64,000 nt of DNA, from positions 6,317 to 70,316 of the forward strand of contig CATWID010000005.1 of assembly GCA_958350755.1 (NCBI GenBank), written 5' to 3'. The notes below the pieces were generated by a model, which saw nothing but the letters and a program-made list of their open reading frames with translations, ran no database searches and was not told the origin of the DNA. The position numbers and the translations under genes are program-made. The DNA is from an uncultured Collinsella sp. (GTDB lineage: Bacteria; Actinomycetota; Coriobacteriia; Coriobacteriales; Coriobacteriaceae). Below are positions 48,077 to 56,469 of this stretch, piece by piece (positions within the stretch are counted from its first letter, which is position 1; every line of letters starts with the position of its first letter).

Positions 48077-48721
48077 CTAGTCGCAGGTGATGTCGAGGTT
48101 TTTGCCGATGAGGCCCACGTAACCGCCCTCGGCCGCCTTGGGGCTGTCGGCGTGGCAGAGGACCCACTTGTCGGCCTTCCAGTAGCAGTAGCTGTCACCG
48201 GCGGCAGGCATGTCGGCTGCAGCCTCGGGGCGCGGGCCGTTGGTGCCCGCCGGCAGCGCCACCATCACCTGAAAGCCGCCGTCGTCGACCATGCAGGGCG
48301 TGTAGTGAAGCGTGGTGGCGTAAACCTCGACGAGCGTGCCGGCGGGCGCGCGAAAGGCCTTGACCTGAGCGGTGTCGAGCTTGCCGTCGACAATTTGCTC
48401 GCGCTTGGCCAGCAGCAGAATAAAGTCGCGCGCACCCAAATTAAACTCACTGGCACGGTGATACTCCAGACAGTTGAGGCGCGTGTTGTGGCCGTTGCAC
48501 CAGCCCGGCTGGAACGGACGGCCGCCGTACATGAGCAGGCCGAGCGTGTCGACACCCTCAACCTGCTCGAGCTCGGGTGCGGAGGCCACGTACTTGGTGC
48601 CCTCGGGAATGGGAGTAGCCGCAAGCGCCTCGACAAGCGGGGCGGTCAGGTTGGACGGCACGTCGTCCCACACGCGACCATAGGATTTGAACTCGGGATC
48701 TGATACAGAGTAGATATGCAT
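48077..48721 (-). CDS. DUF4867 family protein
   Basis: A 214-residue cytoplasmic protein with the pattern of DUF4867 (MHIYSVSDPEFKSYGRVWDD; LMYGGRPFQPGWCNGHNTRL; EYHRASEFNLGARDFILLLA; VEVYATTLHYTPC). These are cupin-like proteins often found next to sugar isomerases and kinases, and may bind or isomerise a sugar. Start at 48721 behind CAGGAGC, rather than an ATG twelve residues earlier. It stands alone between two sugar loci. Function unproven. Confidence 0.75.
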   Translation of the reverse strand: MHIYSVSDPEFKSYGRVWDDVPSNLTAPLVEALAATPIPEGTKYVASAPELEQVEGVDTLGLLMYGGRPFQPGWCNGHNTRLNCLEYHRASEFNLGARDFILLLAKREQIVDGKLDTAQVKAFRAPAGTLVEVYATTLHYTPCMVDDGGFQVMVALPAGTNGPRPEAAADMPAAGDSYCYWKADKWVLCHADSPKAAEGGYVGLIGKNLDITCD

Positions 48722-48844
48722 GTTCGCTCCTGTTCGTTTATGTGACAGTATGAACATTCTAGAACATCATTCATCCACGACCACGATCAATACCGAAAAC
48801 ATTGCATGACGAAATCACCCGCTCAAAAAGCGACATGCAGCTTC

Positions 48845-49825
48845 CTAGTCGAGATAATCTTTAAGAAACTCAATAACGCTCATACACCAGTAGTCGGTCT
48901 CCGGCGCATGGGGCTTCATCAATGCGTGCCCCCCTTCTGAATACATGACTCCCTCATGGTGTACTCCAGCTGCATCCAGAGCATCGACCATCTTTTCATA
49001 ATTGTCGGGCGATACAATATCATCGTCAGCGCATTGCCAAAGATATGTCGGAGGATACTGCCCCCACACATGCTGATTAATACAGAAATCATCGAGCGAG
49101 TCGCGACCAGCCCCGCCGCACACCGAATCAAGAAATCTATTGTCTGATGCGTTCTCAAAGCCACGAAGATCAATCGGTGCATAACACAGGACCAAGGCTT
49201 TGGGTGCCTCGCATCCGTAGGACGCAAATCCCTTGTTGTCCGTCCCCCACTCGGCAGTTAAATGCGCACCAGCAGAAAAGCCGATAACTGCATAACTTTT
49301 TGCGACATTAAATTTCGCTGAATTCTCGAAGACAAAACGGACAGCTCGATTTAAATCGTCGATTGGACGCGGCATCAAAGGCTCGACCCTCACCCTGTAT
49401 GACAGCACGAACACGTTATAGCCCGCATCGTTGAGCTCGGGGGCAACGGGAAAGCCTTCCATTTGATGACAAACGCTCTGATAACCTCCGCCCGAAACCG
49501 CAATGATAAAGGGAGCCCCGGGTCTCCCGGGAAAGAAGAACAGTTTCGTGTTGCGTCGAGTCGGATCACGGATGCAGTCGGCTTCATCCCATATATCGTA
49601 GGCAACTTGCCTCCCGTCATCCACGAGCTCGACAATCCGATTCAATCCACGCAAAACGCGAGTAGTTTCATATGGATTAGCATCAGAATTCATATGAGAC
49701 ACGATGGGTTTATTCCACATGCGCTCCCAAGTTGAAGGCCGGCAAAGCATAAGGTGCTCGCCAAAGCCAGCGAACTCAGGAAGGAGCGCGATTTCGCCAA
49801 ACGTCATATCGGCTGTAATTGTCAT
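48845..49825 (-). CDS. Alpha/beta hydrolase, esterase of the BD-FAE/acetyl-xylan type
   Basis: A 326-residue cytoplasmic esterase-like protein. Oxyanion motif AVSGGGYQSVC, nucleophile Ser in VIGFSAGAHL, acidic ADDDIV and a catalytic His in EGGHALMKP. A 70-residue N-terminal extension precedes the fold. AT-rich compared with its flanks, like the EIIBC and BglG genes upstream with which it forms a minus-strand operon. Ribosome-binding site TTGGAGTG. Likely removes an acyl group from a sugar imported by the adjacent PTS. Confidence 0.85.
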   Translation of the reverse strand: MTITADMTFGEIALLPEFAGFGEHLMLCRPSTWERMWNKPIVSHMNSDANPYETTRVLRGLNRIVELVDDGRQVAYDIWDEADCIRDPTRRNTKLFFFPGRPGAPFIIAVSGGGYQSVCHQMEGFPVAPELNDAGYNVFVLSYRVRVEPLMPRPIDDLNRAVRFVFENSAKFNVAKSYAVIGFSAGAHLTAEWGTDNKGFASYGCEAPKALVLCYAPIDLRGFENASDNRFLDSVCGGAGRDSLDDFCINQHVWGQYPPTYLWQCADDDIVSPDNYEKMVDALDAAGVHHEGVMYSEGGHALMKPHAPETDYWCMSVIEFLKDYLD

Positions 49826-49930
49826 AGCTAGTCACTCCAAAAATGAGGGTGGGCTCGCGTGAATCAACGGCAAGCCCACCACATGCAATCTGCCGCGGGG
49901 TTTTCGGCAGCTTACATCCCAAATAATTGT

Positions 49931-51301
49931 CTACTCCACTACTGCCTCTTCATCAGGGCGATACAGGATGTAAACGAGAACGAAGTTAAGAATTAAACCG
50001 ACGACATTGCAAAGAATTGCGCCGATGAGGCTGCTCATATCACCAGAAGGATCCATATAACCGGGGAAGCTAAAAATGCCGCTCGACGTCATAACGAACG
50101 TACAGGTGTTGAAAATCGCCGGGATAACAGCACTGATTGCTCCGGCGACCATGGAAGCGATAATGATCTTCTTGTGCTCCAAGATGATGCCGTACAGCGC
50201 CGGTTCCGTAATCCCGAAAAAGCCCGTAATGGCACAGCTGAACCCAAGACTCTTTTCACTCGGGTCCTTCGAGCGGAGGGCAAACGCCAAACAAGCGCCG
50301 ACAACACCCATGCTGCAGCAGAGAAGTCCAAGGATAGGATCGGAGCCGACGGTCATAATATTGTTGATGGAAAGCACGATCAGGGCCCAATGGAGTCCAA
50401 GGGGGATCATAACGAGACCGAATATCGGCCCGAGAATAACGCCGCAAAGGACGGGGCTGAACTGATAGACCGCCAGCACTGCAGTCGCAAGCAAAGAGCT
50501 CGCCTGCTGAATAACGGGGCCGATCACAAGGAGCGAGACGGGGGCGGCAACAGCAACCGTCAGGAACGGGACGAGCGCAAATGCCACAACATCGGGAAGA
50601 ACCGCCCGCAGCCACTTATTAAGAACGGATGCGAACCAAGCCGCCACGATAGCAGGAAACACCGTGGAGGAATAGCTCACCATTGTGAACTTCATGCCGA
50701 GCAAATCCAGCGCATCGCCCGCTCCGGCCGCAGCAACGAAAGTCGGATAAATCAGGATTGCACCGAGTACCGCACCGATATATCGATCGGTTCCAAAGAA
50801 CTGAGCAGCAGATGATCCGACAAGAACGGGCAGAAAATACATGCAGGCATTTCCCATGCCGTACAGCAGAGTGTATATTCCGCTCTCGGCGGAAACAGCA
50901 CCCGCCGTCGTCAGAATACTAAGGACGGCGTTTATCATTCCGCATGCGATCAAGGCAGGAAGAACGGGCATCATGATGCCGCTGATGAGCTTCATTAGCT
51001 TCCCCAGAAAGCCCTTAGTCTCTCCTTCGCTTGCCTCGGAATCTCCGGCATCAATCCCGGTTTCCTTGGCAACGATTTCATAGACCTTATCGACCTTAGG
51101 TCCCACAATCACCTGATATTGCCCCGCGGAATGGCGAATGTCGATCACGCCATCAATCGCCTTGACTTTTGCATCGTCTACGATGCTTTCGTCCTTAAGG
51201 TTGAACCTTAAACGAGTCATGCAGTGAGCTACAAATGTAACGTTGTCTGCGCCGCCCACCATCTCGAGAATCTCGGCAGCGAGCTTGGTTGTATCTGCCA
51301 T
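49931..51301 (-). CDS. PTS beta-glucoside-class EIIBC permease (second copy)
   Basis: A 456-residue permease. EIIB domain with the phospho-Cys in VAHCMTRLRF and SAGQYQVIVG; EIIC with about ten membrane segments from residue 105 (GIMMPVLPALIACGM). No EIIA domain. Start at 51301, eleven bases after GGGAG; two upstream in-frame ATGs are closer to or within that site. Between a LicT-type antiterminator upstream and an esterase downstream. AT-rich codon use. Confidence 0.92.
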   Translation of the reverse strand: MADTTKLAAEILEMVGGADNVTFVAHCMTRLRFNLKDESIVDDAKVKAIDGVIDIRHSAGQYQVIVGPKVDKVYEIVAKETGIDAGDSEASEGETKGFLGKLMKLISGIMMPVLPALIACGMINAVLSILTTAGAVSAESGIYTLLYGMGNACMYFLPVLVGSSAAQFFGTDRYIGAVLGAILIYPTFVAAAGAGDALDLLGMKFTMVSYSSTVFPAIVAAWFASVLNKWLRAVLPDVVAFALVPFLTVAVAAPVSLLVIGPVIQQASSLLATAVLAVYQFSPVLCGVILGPIFGLVMIPLGLHWALIVLSINNIMTVGSDPILGLLCCSMGVVGACLAFALRSKDPSEKSLGFSCAITGFFGITEPALYGIILEHKKIIIASMVAGAISAVIPAIFNTCTFVMTSSGIFSFPGYMDPSGDMSSLIGAILCNVVGLILNFVLVYILYRPDEEAVVE

Positions 51302-51369
51302 AAATACCATTTCTCCCATGTTGAGTTTTATATGTAACCATCAGCAAAGCGCGCGCCTTTGCCAACTAA

Positions 51370-52209
51370 TTACCTTGTTTTCGATGCAATTCGATTGATG
51401 TGCATCATGAGGTAGAGTCTTTCTTCGTCTATAAGTTCCCGCCCCGTCAGTCGGCTGAGAACAGAAGCAATATCATCGGCGCACATTGATGCCACCGGAT
51501 ATTCTTTTTTGAGCGAGAGGTACATCTTGCGGTTGTCGCTCACGATGCTTTCGCCAGAGTTCAACCTATTGAATAAGTACTGAAGATGGGTTGCGAACCT
51601 TGCGTAATCGAAACCTTCCCGATCAACTTGAATGCCAAGCCGATTTTCAACAGCAACGGTTGACTCCTCCAGAACACGATCGTAGATATCCGCGCTAAAC
51701 TCTTTAACTACTTCGCATGAGTCCGAATCGGCCATGTTATTGATAAACGCCATGGCAATTCCAACTGCCTCATGAGCTGGAAGCCTAACGTTAAGACGTT
51801 TCCTGATTATCTTAAGTGCATACTCGCCGATTCTAAATTCGACGGGATATTGTTGGCGGACATCAAACGATAAAGGCATGCGGACAACGATATTTTGCTC
51901 TTTGCGCTTAACCGCATACGCGATATGGTCCGCAAGGATAAACGGCAAATTAGGGCTCACCTCATAAGACAGCAAACCTGTCGACATATCAATAACATCC
52001 GAGGTAAGCTCGAGAAGCTCGTCGGGGACCTCGTCAACGAGAGCGATGTAGCGAGAGCTAACGTTATAAAACGTTCGTTGAATCTCCGAAAGAGGGACCT
52101 CGTCTCCGACATTCTTAAACCCCAGACCACGGCCGAATGCAACCAACTGTCTGCCATTTCCATCGACGCAGAGGACAGCGCTGGTATTAATTCGTTTAAC
52201 AATTTCCAT
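51370..52209 (-). CDS. LicT/BglG-type transcriptional antiterminator
   Basis: A 279-residue RNA-binding regulator: N-terminal CAT domain (1-58, MEIVKRINTSAVLCVDGNGR, GFKNVGDEV) and two PRDs (about 70-170 and 175-279) carrying conserved His residues (ILADHIAYAV, LPAHEAVGIA, MMHINRIA). It normally binds a RAT hairpin to prevent termination when the sugar is present. It heads the operon with EIIBC and esterase. Start at 52209 behind a run of seven G; the alternative start at 52257 lies inside the leader hairpin. Confidence 0.9.
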   Translation of the reverse strand: MEIVKRINTSAVLCVDGNGRQLVAFGRGLGFKNVGDEVPLSEIQRTFYNVSSRYIALVDEVPDELLELTSDVIDMSTGLLSYEVSPNLPFILADHIAYAVKRKEQNIVVRMPLSFDVRQQYPVEFRIGEYALKIIRKRLNVRLPAHEAVGIAMAFINNMADSDSCEVVKEFSADIYDRVLEESTVAVENRLGIQVDREGFDYARFATHLQYLFNRLNSGESIVSDNRKMYLSLKKEYPVASMCADDIASVLSRLTGRELIDEERLYLMMHINRIASKTR

Positions 52210-52229
52210 GTGTCCCCCCCCTAAACAGA

Positions 52230-52290
52230 ACAAGGCTCCCGAAGCAGAATCCGACAATCAATGTCGACAGATGCTGCTTCAGGAGCCTTG
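52230..52290 (-). terminator. Leader hairpin/attenuator before the antiterminator gene
   Basis: CTGCTTCAGGAGCCTT (52274-52289) pairs with AAGGCTCCCGAAGCAG (52232-52247), 16 bp with one mismatch, enclosing a smaller CGACA/TGTCG stem. On the minus strand it ends in TTGTTCTGTTT just before the ribosome-binding site. A leader terminator is expected ahead of a BglG-type operon; I could not recognise the RAT sequence itself with confidence. Confidence 0.65.
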
Positions 52291-52410
52291 CCTGAATATC
52301 ACTCTGAGGACTAGTTTAAGCGAGCTAGTGCTAATGACCTCGAATAAACACTTCTAAACAGTTAAACGGTCGATATCTCCGTGTGAACGGTTTGGAGGCA
52401 GAGGGCGGCC

Positions 52411-52899
52411 CTATGCCTGCTGATAGTGCAGGTGCTTCTCGTCGATATCGGCCAGGTCGCGGTCGAGATAACGACGCGCAAGCCAGTTGGCCATGGGGAG
52501 GTTCTGGTCCAGGTAGTTGCCGCACTCCTCGGGAGCAGCGCCGGGGATATCGCCCTCAAAGCCAGCAACAAACTCGAACAGCTCACGCACAAGCGGCAAG
52601 ATTTCCTCGCTCGTCAGCTCACCAAAAACGACGAGGTAAAAGCCCGTGCGGCAGCCCATGGGCCCAAAGTAGACGATACGGCTCGACCACTCGGCATGGT
52701 TGCGAAGGAAGGTGGCGCCCAGATGCTCAATGGTGTGGCACTCGGCCGTGTTCATGACTGGCTCCTTGTTGGGCGTGGTCAGGCGCAGGTCAAAGGTGGT
52801 GACGGCGGCGCCGGTCGCCGGATCGCGGTCGATGCGGCTCACATACACGCCGGGCTCAAGCAGCAGATGGTCAACGGAAAAACTTGCAATGCGCTCCAT
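52411..52899 (-). CDS. luxS: S-ribosylhomocysteine lyase (AI-2 synthase)
   Basis: A 162-residue metalloenzyme that cleaves S-ribosylhomocysteine to homocysteine and the AI-2 precursor DPD. Metal ligands His55 and His59 (ECHTIEHL) and Cys126 (EECGNYLD), catalytic Cys83 (GPMGCRTGFY). Normal length. GAGAGGAA ribosome-binding site. It stands alone with an inverted repeat upstream. Confidence 0.96.
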   Translation of the reverse strand: MERIASFSVDHLLLEPGVYVSRIDRDPATGAAVTTFDLRLTTPNKEPVMNTAECHTIEHLGATFLRNHAEWSSRIVYFGPMGCRTGFYLVVFGELTSEEILPLVRELFEFVAGFEGDIPGAAPEECGNYLDQNLPMANWLARRYLDRDLADIDEKHLHYQQA

Positions 52900-52920
52900 G
52901 GCAGTTCCTCTCGGTAGTCA

Positions 52921-52995
52921 ATTTGGGACGGGGCTCTTTTAGCTGGTTCGAATGGTCGCACCAATCATACCAGTCAAAAAAGCCCCGTCCCAAAT
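52921..52995. repeat. GGGACGGGG-type inverted repeat
   Basis: ATTTGGGACGGGGCT (52921-52935) pairs perfectly with 52981-52995; an A run follows the loop on the plus strand. Between luxS and the kinase gene. Related in form to the GGGACAGG elements; it may also terminate the kinase transcript. Confidence 0.75.
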
Positions 52996-53034
52996 GAGCT
53001 GCCCGGGAATAGCCTGCGGGCGCCGCGCAGCCGC

Positions 53035-54525
53035 CTAGGCAGTGTAAGCGATGGTCGCGTCGACGGCGTGACGCCAGCCGGCGATCTTTTTGGCTCGCTC
53101 GTCGGCAGGCATGGCAGGCTCCACGATGCCGCGGGCGCCGTAGACGTCAACGACATCGCGCGTGTACATGCCCAGCGCAATGCCGCAGGCCCAAGCCGCA
53201 CCCAGACCGCTCATCTCGTCGTTGCTCGCAATGCGGATGGGCGAGCCGACCAGGTCGCTCTCAAACTGCATCAGGTACGCGTCGCGCGTGGGACCGCCGT
53301 CAACACGAAGCTCGGCCAGCGCCGCGCCCGAATCCTCGACCATCGCATCGATGACGTCGAAGATCTGATAGGCGATCGACTCATCGGCGGCCTTCACGAA
53401 CTCCGCGCGGCCCGTGGTGCGTGTCATGCCAAAGACGCAGCCCTCGGCGTCGCTCGCCCAGTGCGGCGCGCCCAGGCCAGTGAACGCCGGCACAAAGTAG
53501 ACGCGGCTCGCCGGGTTGGCGGCATAGCACAGGTCGGTGACTTCCTCGGGATTGTTGATGAGCTCCAGGTCGTCGCGCAGCCACGTCTTGACGGCGCCGG
53601 CGTAGCTCACGTTGCCCTCGAGCACATACTCGGTCACACCGTCCATACGCCATGCGAGCGAGCTCGAAAGCCCATGCGAGCTGGCGACGAACTCGTCGCC
53701 GACGTTCATCATGACCGAGCTTCCGGTGCCATAGGTCGCCTTGGCCATGCCGCGGCTATGGCAGCCCTGGGCAAACAAGGCGGCATGGCTGTCGCCGAGC
53801 ACGCCGTGAATGGGCACGGGCGCCGGCAAAAAGCCGCCCAGGTCCGTTGTACCGAACAGGCCATCGGAATCGGTCACCTGCGGCAGACACGCCGGATTGA
53901 CACCAAAGGCCTCGCACACCGGCTCGCTCCAGCAGCCACGGCGCAGGTCAAAAAGCTGCGTGCGGCTGGCATTGGACCAGTCGCAGCGGAACTCCGCGCC
54001 GCCCGTGAGCGTCCAGACCACCCAGGCATCGATGGTGCCCAGGCACAGCTCGCCCGCCGCCGCGGCCTCGGCAGCCGCGGGAACGTTCGCGAGGATCCAG
54101 GCCATCTTGCCCGCCGGATAGTAGGGCGAGAGCACCAGACCCGTCGTGTCACGCACCAGCTCGGCCACGCCTTCGCGCGCAGCCAGCTCGTCGCACAGCT
54201 CGCGGGCGCGGGCGCACTGCCACACCACGGCATCGCACAGCGGCTCGCCCGTCGTGCGATTCCAGGCAACGGTAGTCTCGCGCTGGTTGGAGATGCCGAT
54301 GCCGGCGACGTCGGCCGGATCGACCCCGGTCTCCTCCACCACGGCGCGCGCCACGGCCAGCACGTTGGCGGCGATCTCGGCTGGATCATGGCTCACCCAG
54401 CCGGCCTCGTTGACAATCTGGCGATGCGAGCGGTCGGCGCGATGGATCAGATGGCCGCCCTCGTCCACCAGCAGCGCCTTAGTACCCTGTGTGGACTGAT
54501 CGATTCCGATGATGTATTTGCTCAT
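53035..54525 (-). CDS. FGGY-family kinase, glycerol-kinase-like
   Basis: A 496-residue sugar/polyol kinase. N-terminal ATP motif GIDQSTQGTKALLVDE differs from the DQGTTSSR of typical GlpK, but the substrate-side residues are kept: GISNQRETTVAW (Arg/Glu), SPYYPAGKMAW (Tyr) and GDSHAALF (Asp). ATP loop AKATYGTGSSVMMN. It is the last gene of a minus operon with an isomerase and a split transketolase, which argues for a ketose substrate rather than glycerol. No glycerol genes are nearby. A GlpK name is therefore uncertain. Confidence 0.88.
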   Translation of the reverse strand: MSKYIIGIDQSTQGTKALLVDEGGHLIHRADRSHRQIVNEAGWVSHDPAEIAANVLAVARAVVEETGVDPADVAGIGISNQRETTVAWNRTTGEPLCDAVVWQCARARELCDELAAREGVAELVRDTTGLVLSPYYPAGKMAWILANVPAAAEAAAAGELCLGTIDAWVVWTLTGGAEFRCDWSNASRTQLFDLRRGCWSEPVCEAFGVNPACLPQVTDSDGLFGTTDLGGFLPAPVPIHGVLGDSHAALFAQGCHSRGMAKATYGTGSSVMMNVGDEFVASSHGLSSSLAWRMDGVTEYVLEGNVSYAGAVKTWLRDDLELINNPEEVTDLCYAANPASRVYFVPAFTGLGAPHWASDAEGCVFGMTRTTGRAEFVKAADESIAYQIFDVIDAMVEDSGAALAELRVDGGPTRDAYLMQFESDLVGSPIRIASNDEMSGLGAAWACGIALGMYTRDVVDVYGARGIVEPAMPADERAKKIAGWRHAVDATIAYTA

Positions 54526-54582
54526 GTACTCTCCTGTCTCCCCCGTCGATTCAAAAACTAAAACCCGACGGACAAGGAGCGA

Positions 54583-54690
54583 GCGGCCGTCAAGTGCCGC
54601 AGATTGCCGTGAAAGAAGAGCGCCGCGTACTCTGTGTACGCAAGCGACGGTTTGAACGGCAAGGTGCGGTGCTTGGCGGCCGCGCAGCGT
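54583..54690 (-). ncRNA. Structured intergenic element, copy 4 (between transketolase and kinase)
   Basis: Minus strand after the transketolase stop: ACGCTGC, then outer stem CTTGGCGGCCGC-side (54672-54683) with 54583-54594 (one mismatch), a second CCGC/GCGG stem, internal-loop strands TTGCCGTTCAA and TTTCACGGCAA, and P3 hairpin GCGTAC-ACAGA-GTACGC (54626-54642). The P1 hairpin of the other copies is missing. It sits inside a likely operon and could modulate kinase expression. Confidence 0.5.
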
Positions 54691-54699
54691 TTGTTTCTA

Positions 54700-55638
54700 C
54701 TAGTTGCCAAGGAACTCGGCGACCGTCTTGGCGATTCCGGCACCCGTCAGGCCGTAGTGCGCAAAGACCTCGGGGCTCGTGCCGGTGATGACCGGTGCGT
54801 CGGGCAGGCTCAGGCATTTGACCGGACGCGGGCAATGCTCGCCCACGACCTGCGCGACCATGGAACCCAGGCCGCCGAAGGGGCTGTGCTCTTCGACCGT
54901 CACGACGGCGCGCGTGGCGTCGGCGGCCTCGATCACGGCCTCAGCGTCGAGCGGTTTGACGCAGTACATGTCGAGCACCGTTGCCGAGATGCCCTGCTCG
55001 GCCAGCAGATCGGCGGCGTCCACGGCATGGCGGACCATCTCGCCGGTGGCGACAATCGTCACATCGGCGCCGCGACGCACCCAAGTGGCGCGATCCATCT
55101 GGAACGGGCACTCGTCCTCGGTGTACACGTCCTCCACCGGGTTGCGGCCCACACGGATGTAGGCCGGCTTGTTGTCGGCGACCAGGGCACGCACGAGCTC
55201 GGCGGTCTGGAAGCGATCGCTCGGCAGATACACGCGCATGTTGGGAATCGCGCTCATGGCGGCGATATCCTGTGCGGAGTGATGGCTCATGCCCAAGGCG
55301 CCATAGGACACGCCGCCCGAGATGCCGATGAGCTTGACGTTGGTGTTGGAGTACGAAACGTCGACCTTGCACTGCTCATACGAGCGCGTGGTCACAAAGG
55401 ACGCCGGCGAGGCGGCCCAGGCCTTCTTGCCGCACGAGGCCATACCGGCGGCGATGCTCACCAGGTCCTGCTCGGCGATGCCGACCTCGACGGACTGCTG
55501 GGGATACTGATCGAAGAACGGCGTGAGCGACGCGGAGCCGCGGGAGTCGGAGCACAGGACGACGATGTCCTTGTCGGTTGCGGCGGCCTCGAGCAGCGTG
55601 TCGCAGATAACCTTGCGGTTGGCGATCTTGTTAGCCAT
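54700..55638 (-). CDS. Transketolase-like, C-terminal subunit
   Basis: A 312-residue protein corresponding to the Pyr and C-terminal domains of transketolase/DXS (VVLCSDSRGS; VEVGIAEQDLVSIAAGMASCG with the cofactor-activating Glu; RVGRNPVEDVY). Its ATG overlaps the stop of the N-terminal subunit by 8 bp, behind AAGGAGG. Split transketolases of this kind often serve dedicated sugar pathways; D-apiose breakdown uses a two-subunit apulose-4-phosphate transketolase (Carter et al.). Substrate here is inferred only from context. Confidence 0.9.
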   Translation of the reverse strand: MANKIANRKVICDTLLEAAATDKDIVVLCSDSRGSASLTPFFDQYPQQSVEVGIAEQDLVSIAAGMASCGKKAWAASPASFVTTRSYEQCKVDVSYSNTNVKLIGISGGVSYGALGMSHHSAQDIAAMSAIPNMRVYLPSDRFQTAELVRALVADNKPAYIRVGRNPVEDVYTEDECPFQMDRATWVRRGADVTIVATGEMVRHAVDAADLLAEQGISATVLDMYCVKPLDAEAVIEAADATRAVVTVEEHSPFGGLGSMVAQVVGEHCPRPVKCLSLPDAPVITGTSPEVFAHYGLTGAGIAKTVAEFLGN

Positions 55639-56467
55639 TGATGGCCTCCTTATGGGCAGCGAAATCGGCGATGATCTGGGCATATTCCTCGTCGTTGGGC
55701 AGGTGATGATGCCAGGCGGCCTTGTCCTCCATAACGGGCGAGCCATAGCCCTTCACTGTGTTGAGGATGATGACCGTGGGCTTACCCTTGGTCTCGGCGG
55801 CCAGCGTCAGCGCGGCGTCGATGGCCTGGACGTCGTTGCCCGGAATGGACAGCACGTTCCAACCGAAGGCGGCCCAGCGCTCCTCCTGCGAATCCTGCTT
55901 CATGACGTCCTCGGTGCTGCCGCTGATCTGCAGGCGGTTGCGGTCCACGAGCGCGCACAGGTTATCGAGCTGGTAGTTGCCGCCGCTCATGGCGCCCTCC
56001 CAGACCGAGCCCTCGGCAAGCTCGCCGTCGCCCATGATGGTGTAGACGCGGTAGTCGCGGCCATCCATCTTGCCGGCAAGCGCCATCCCGACGGCCACGG
56101 GCAGGCCATGACCCAGCGAGCCCGAGTTCATCTCGATGCCCTTGAGCTTGTTGTTGGGGTGGCCGATGTAGGGGCTGCCGAACTTAGAGAAGCGGGCCTT
56201 GACGTCGTCGAGGTCCAGATAGCCCTCGTGGCAGAGCACCGCGTAGTAGGCCTCCATGGCGTGGCCCTTGGAGAGCACGAAGCGATCGCGGTTGGGATCG
56301 TCGACGGTCTCGGGTGAAACGTTGAGGTGGTTGGCATAGAGGGTCATCAGCGCATCGATGACCGACATGTCGCCGCCGATGTGGCCGCCGGCGCCAGCCA
56401 TGATGATATCGACGCAATCGCGGCGAAGGTCCCAACGCAGGGATTCAAGCTCTTCGATAGTTGCCAT
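55631..56467 (-). CDS. Transketolase-like, N-terminal (ThDP) subunit
   Basis: A 278-residue protein holding the thiamine-diphosphate domain of transketolase: HIGGDMSVIDALMTLY, FVLSKGHAMEAYYAVL, GSLGHGLPVAVGMAL, and the ThDP/Mg motif IMGDGELAEGSVWE ending in RNRLQ. It pairs with the C-terminal subunit encoded next (8-bp overlap). The start lies 2 bp after the isomerase stop, and its GAGGAG site lies within that gene's end, so the three are tightly coupled. Confidence 0.93.
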   Translation of the reverse strand: MATIEELESLRWDLRRDCVDIIMAGAGGHIGGDMSVIDALMTLYANHLNVSPETVDDPNRDRFVLSKGHAMEAYYAVLCHEGYLDLDDVKARFSKFGSPYIGHPNNKLKGIEMNSGSLGHGLPVAVGMALAGKMDGRDYRVYTIMGDGELAEGSVWEGAMSGGNYQLDNLCALVDRNRLQISGSTEDVMKQDSQEERWAAFGWNVLSIPGNDVQAIDAALTLAAETKGKPTVIILNTVKGYGSPVMEDKAAWHHHLPNDEEYAQIIADFAAHKEAING

Positions 56468-56469
56468 TT

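Noticed and set aside
53035..54525. Naming the kinase glpK outright
   Set aside because: The ATP motif differs from standard GlpK and the operon partners are a sugar isomerase and transketolase, so a glycerol role is not supported by context.
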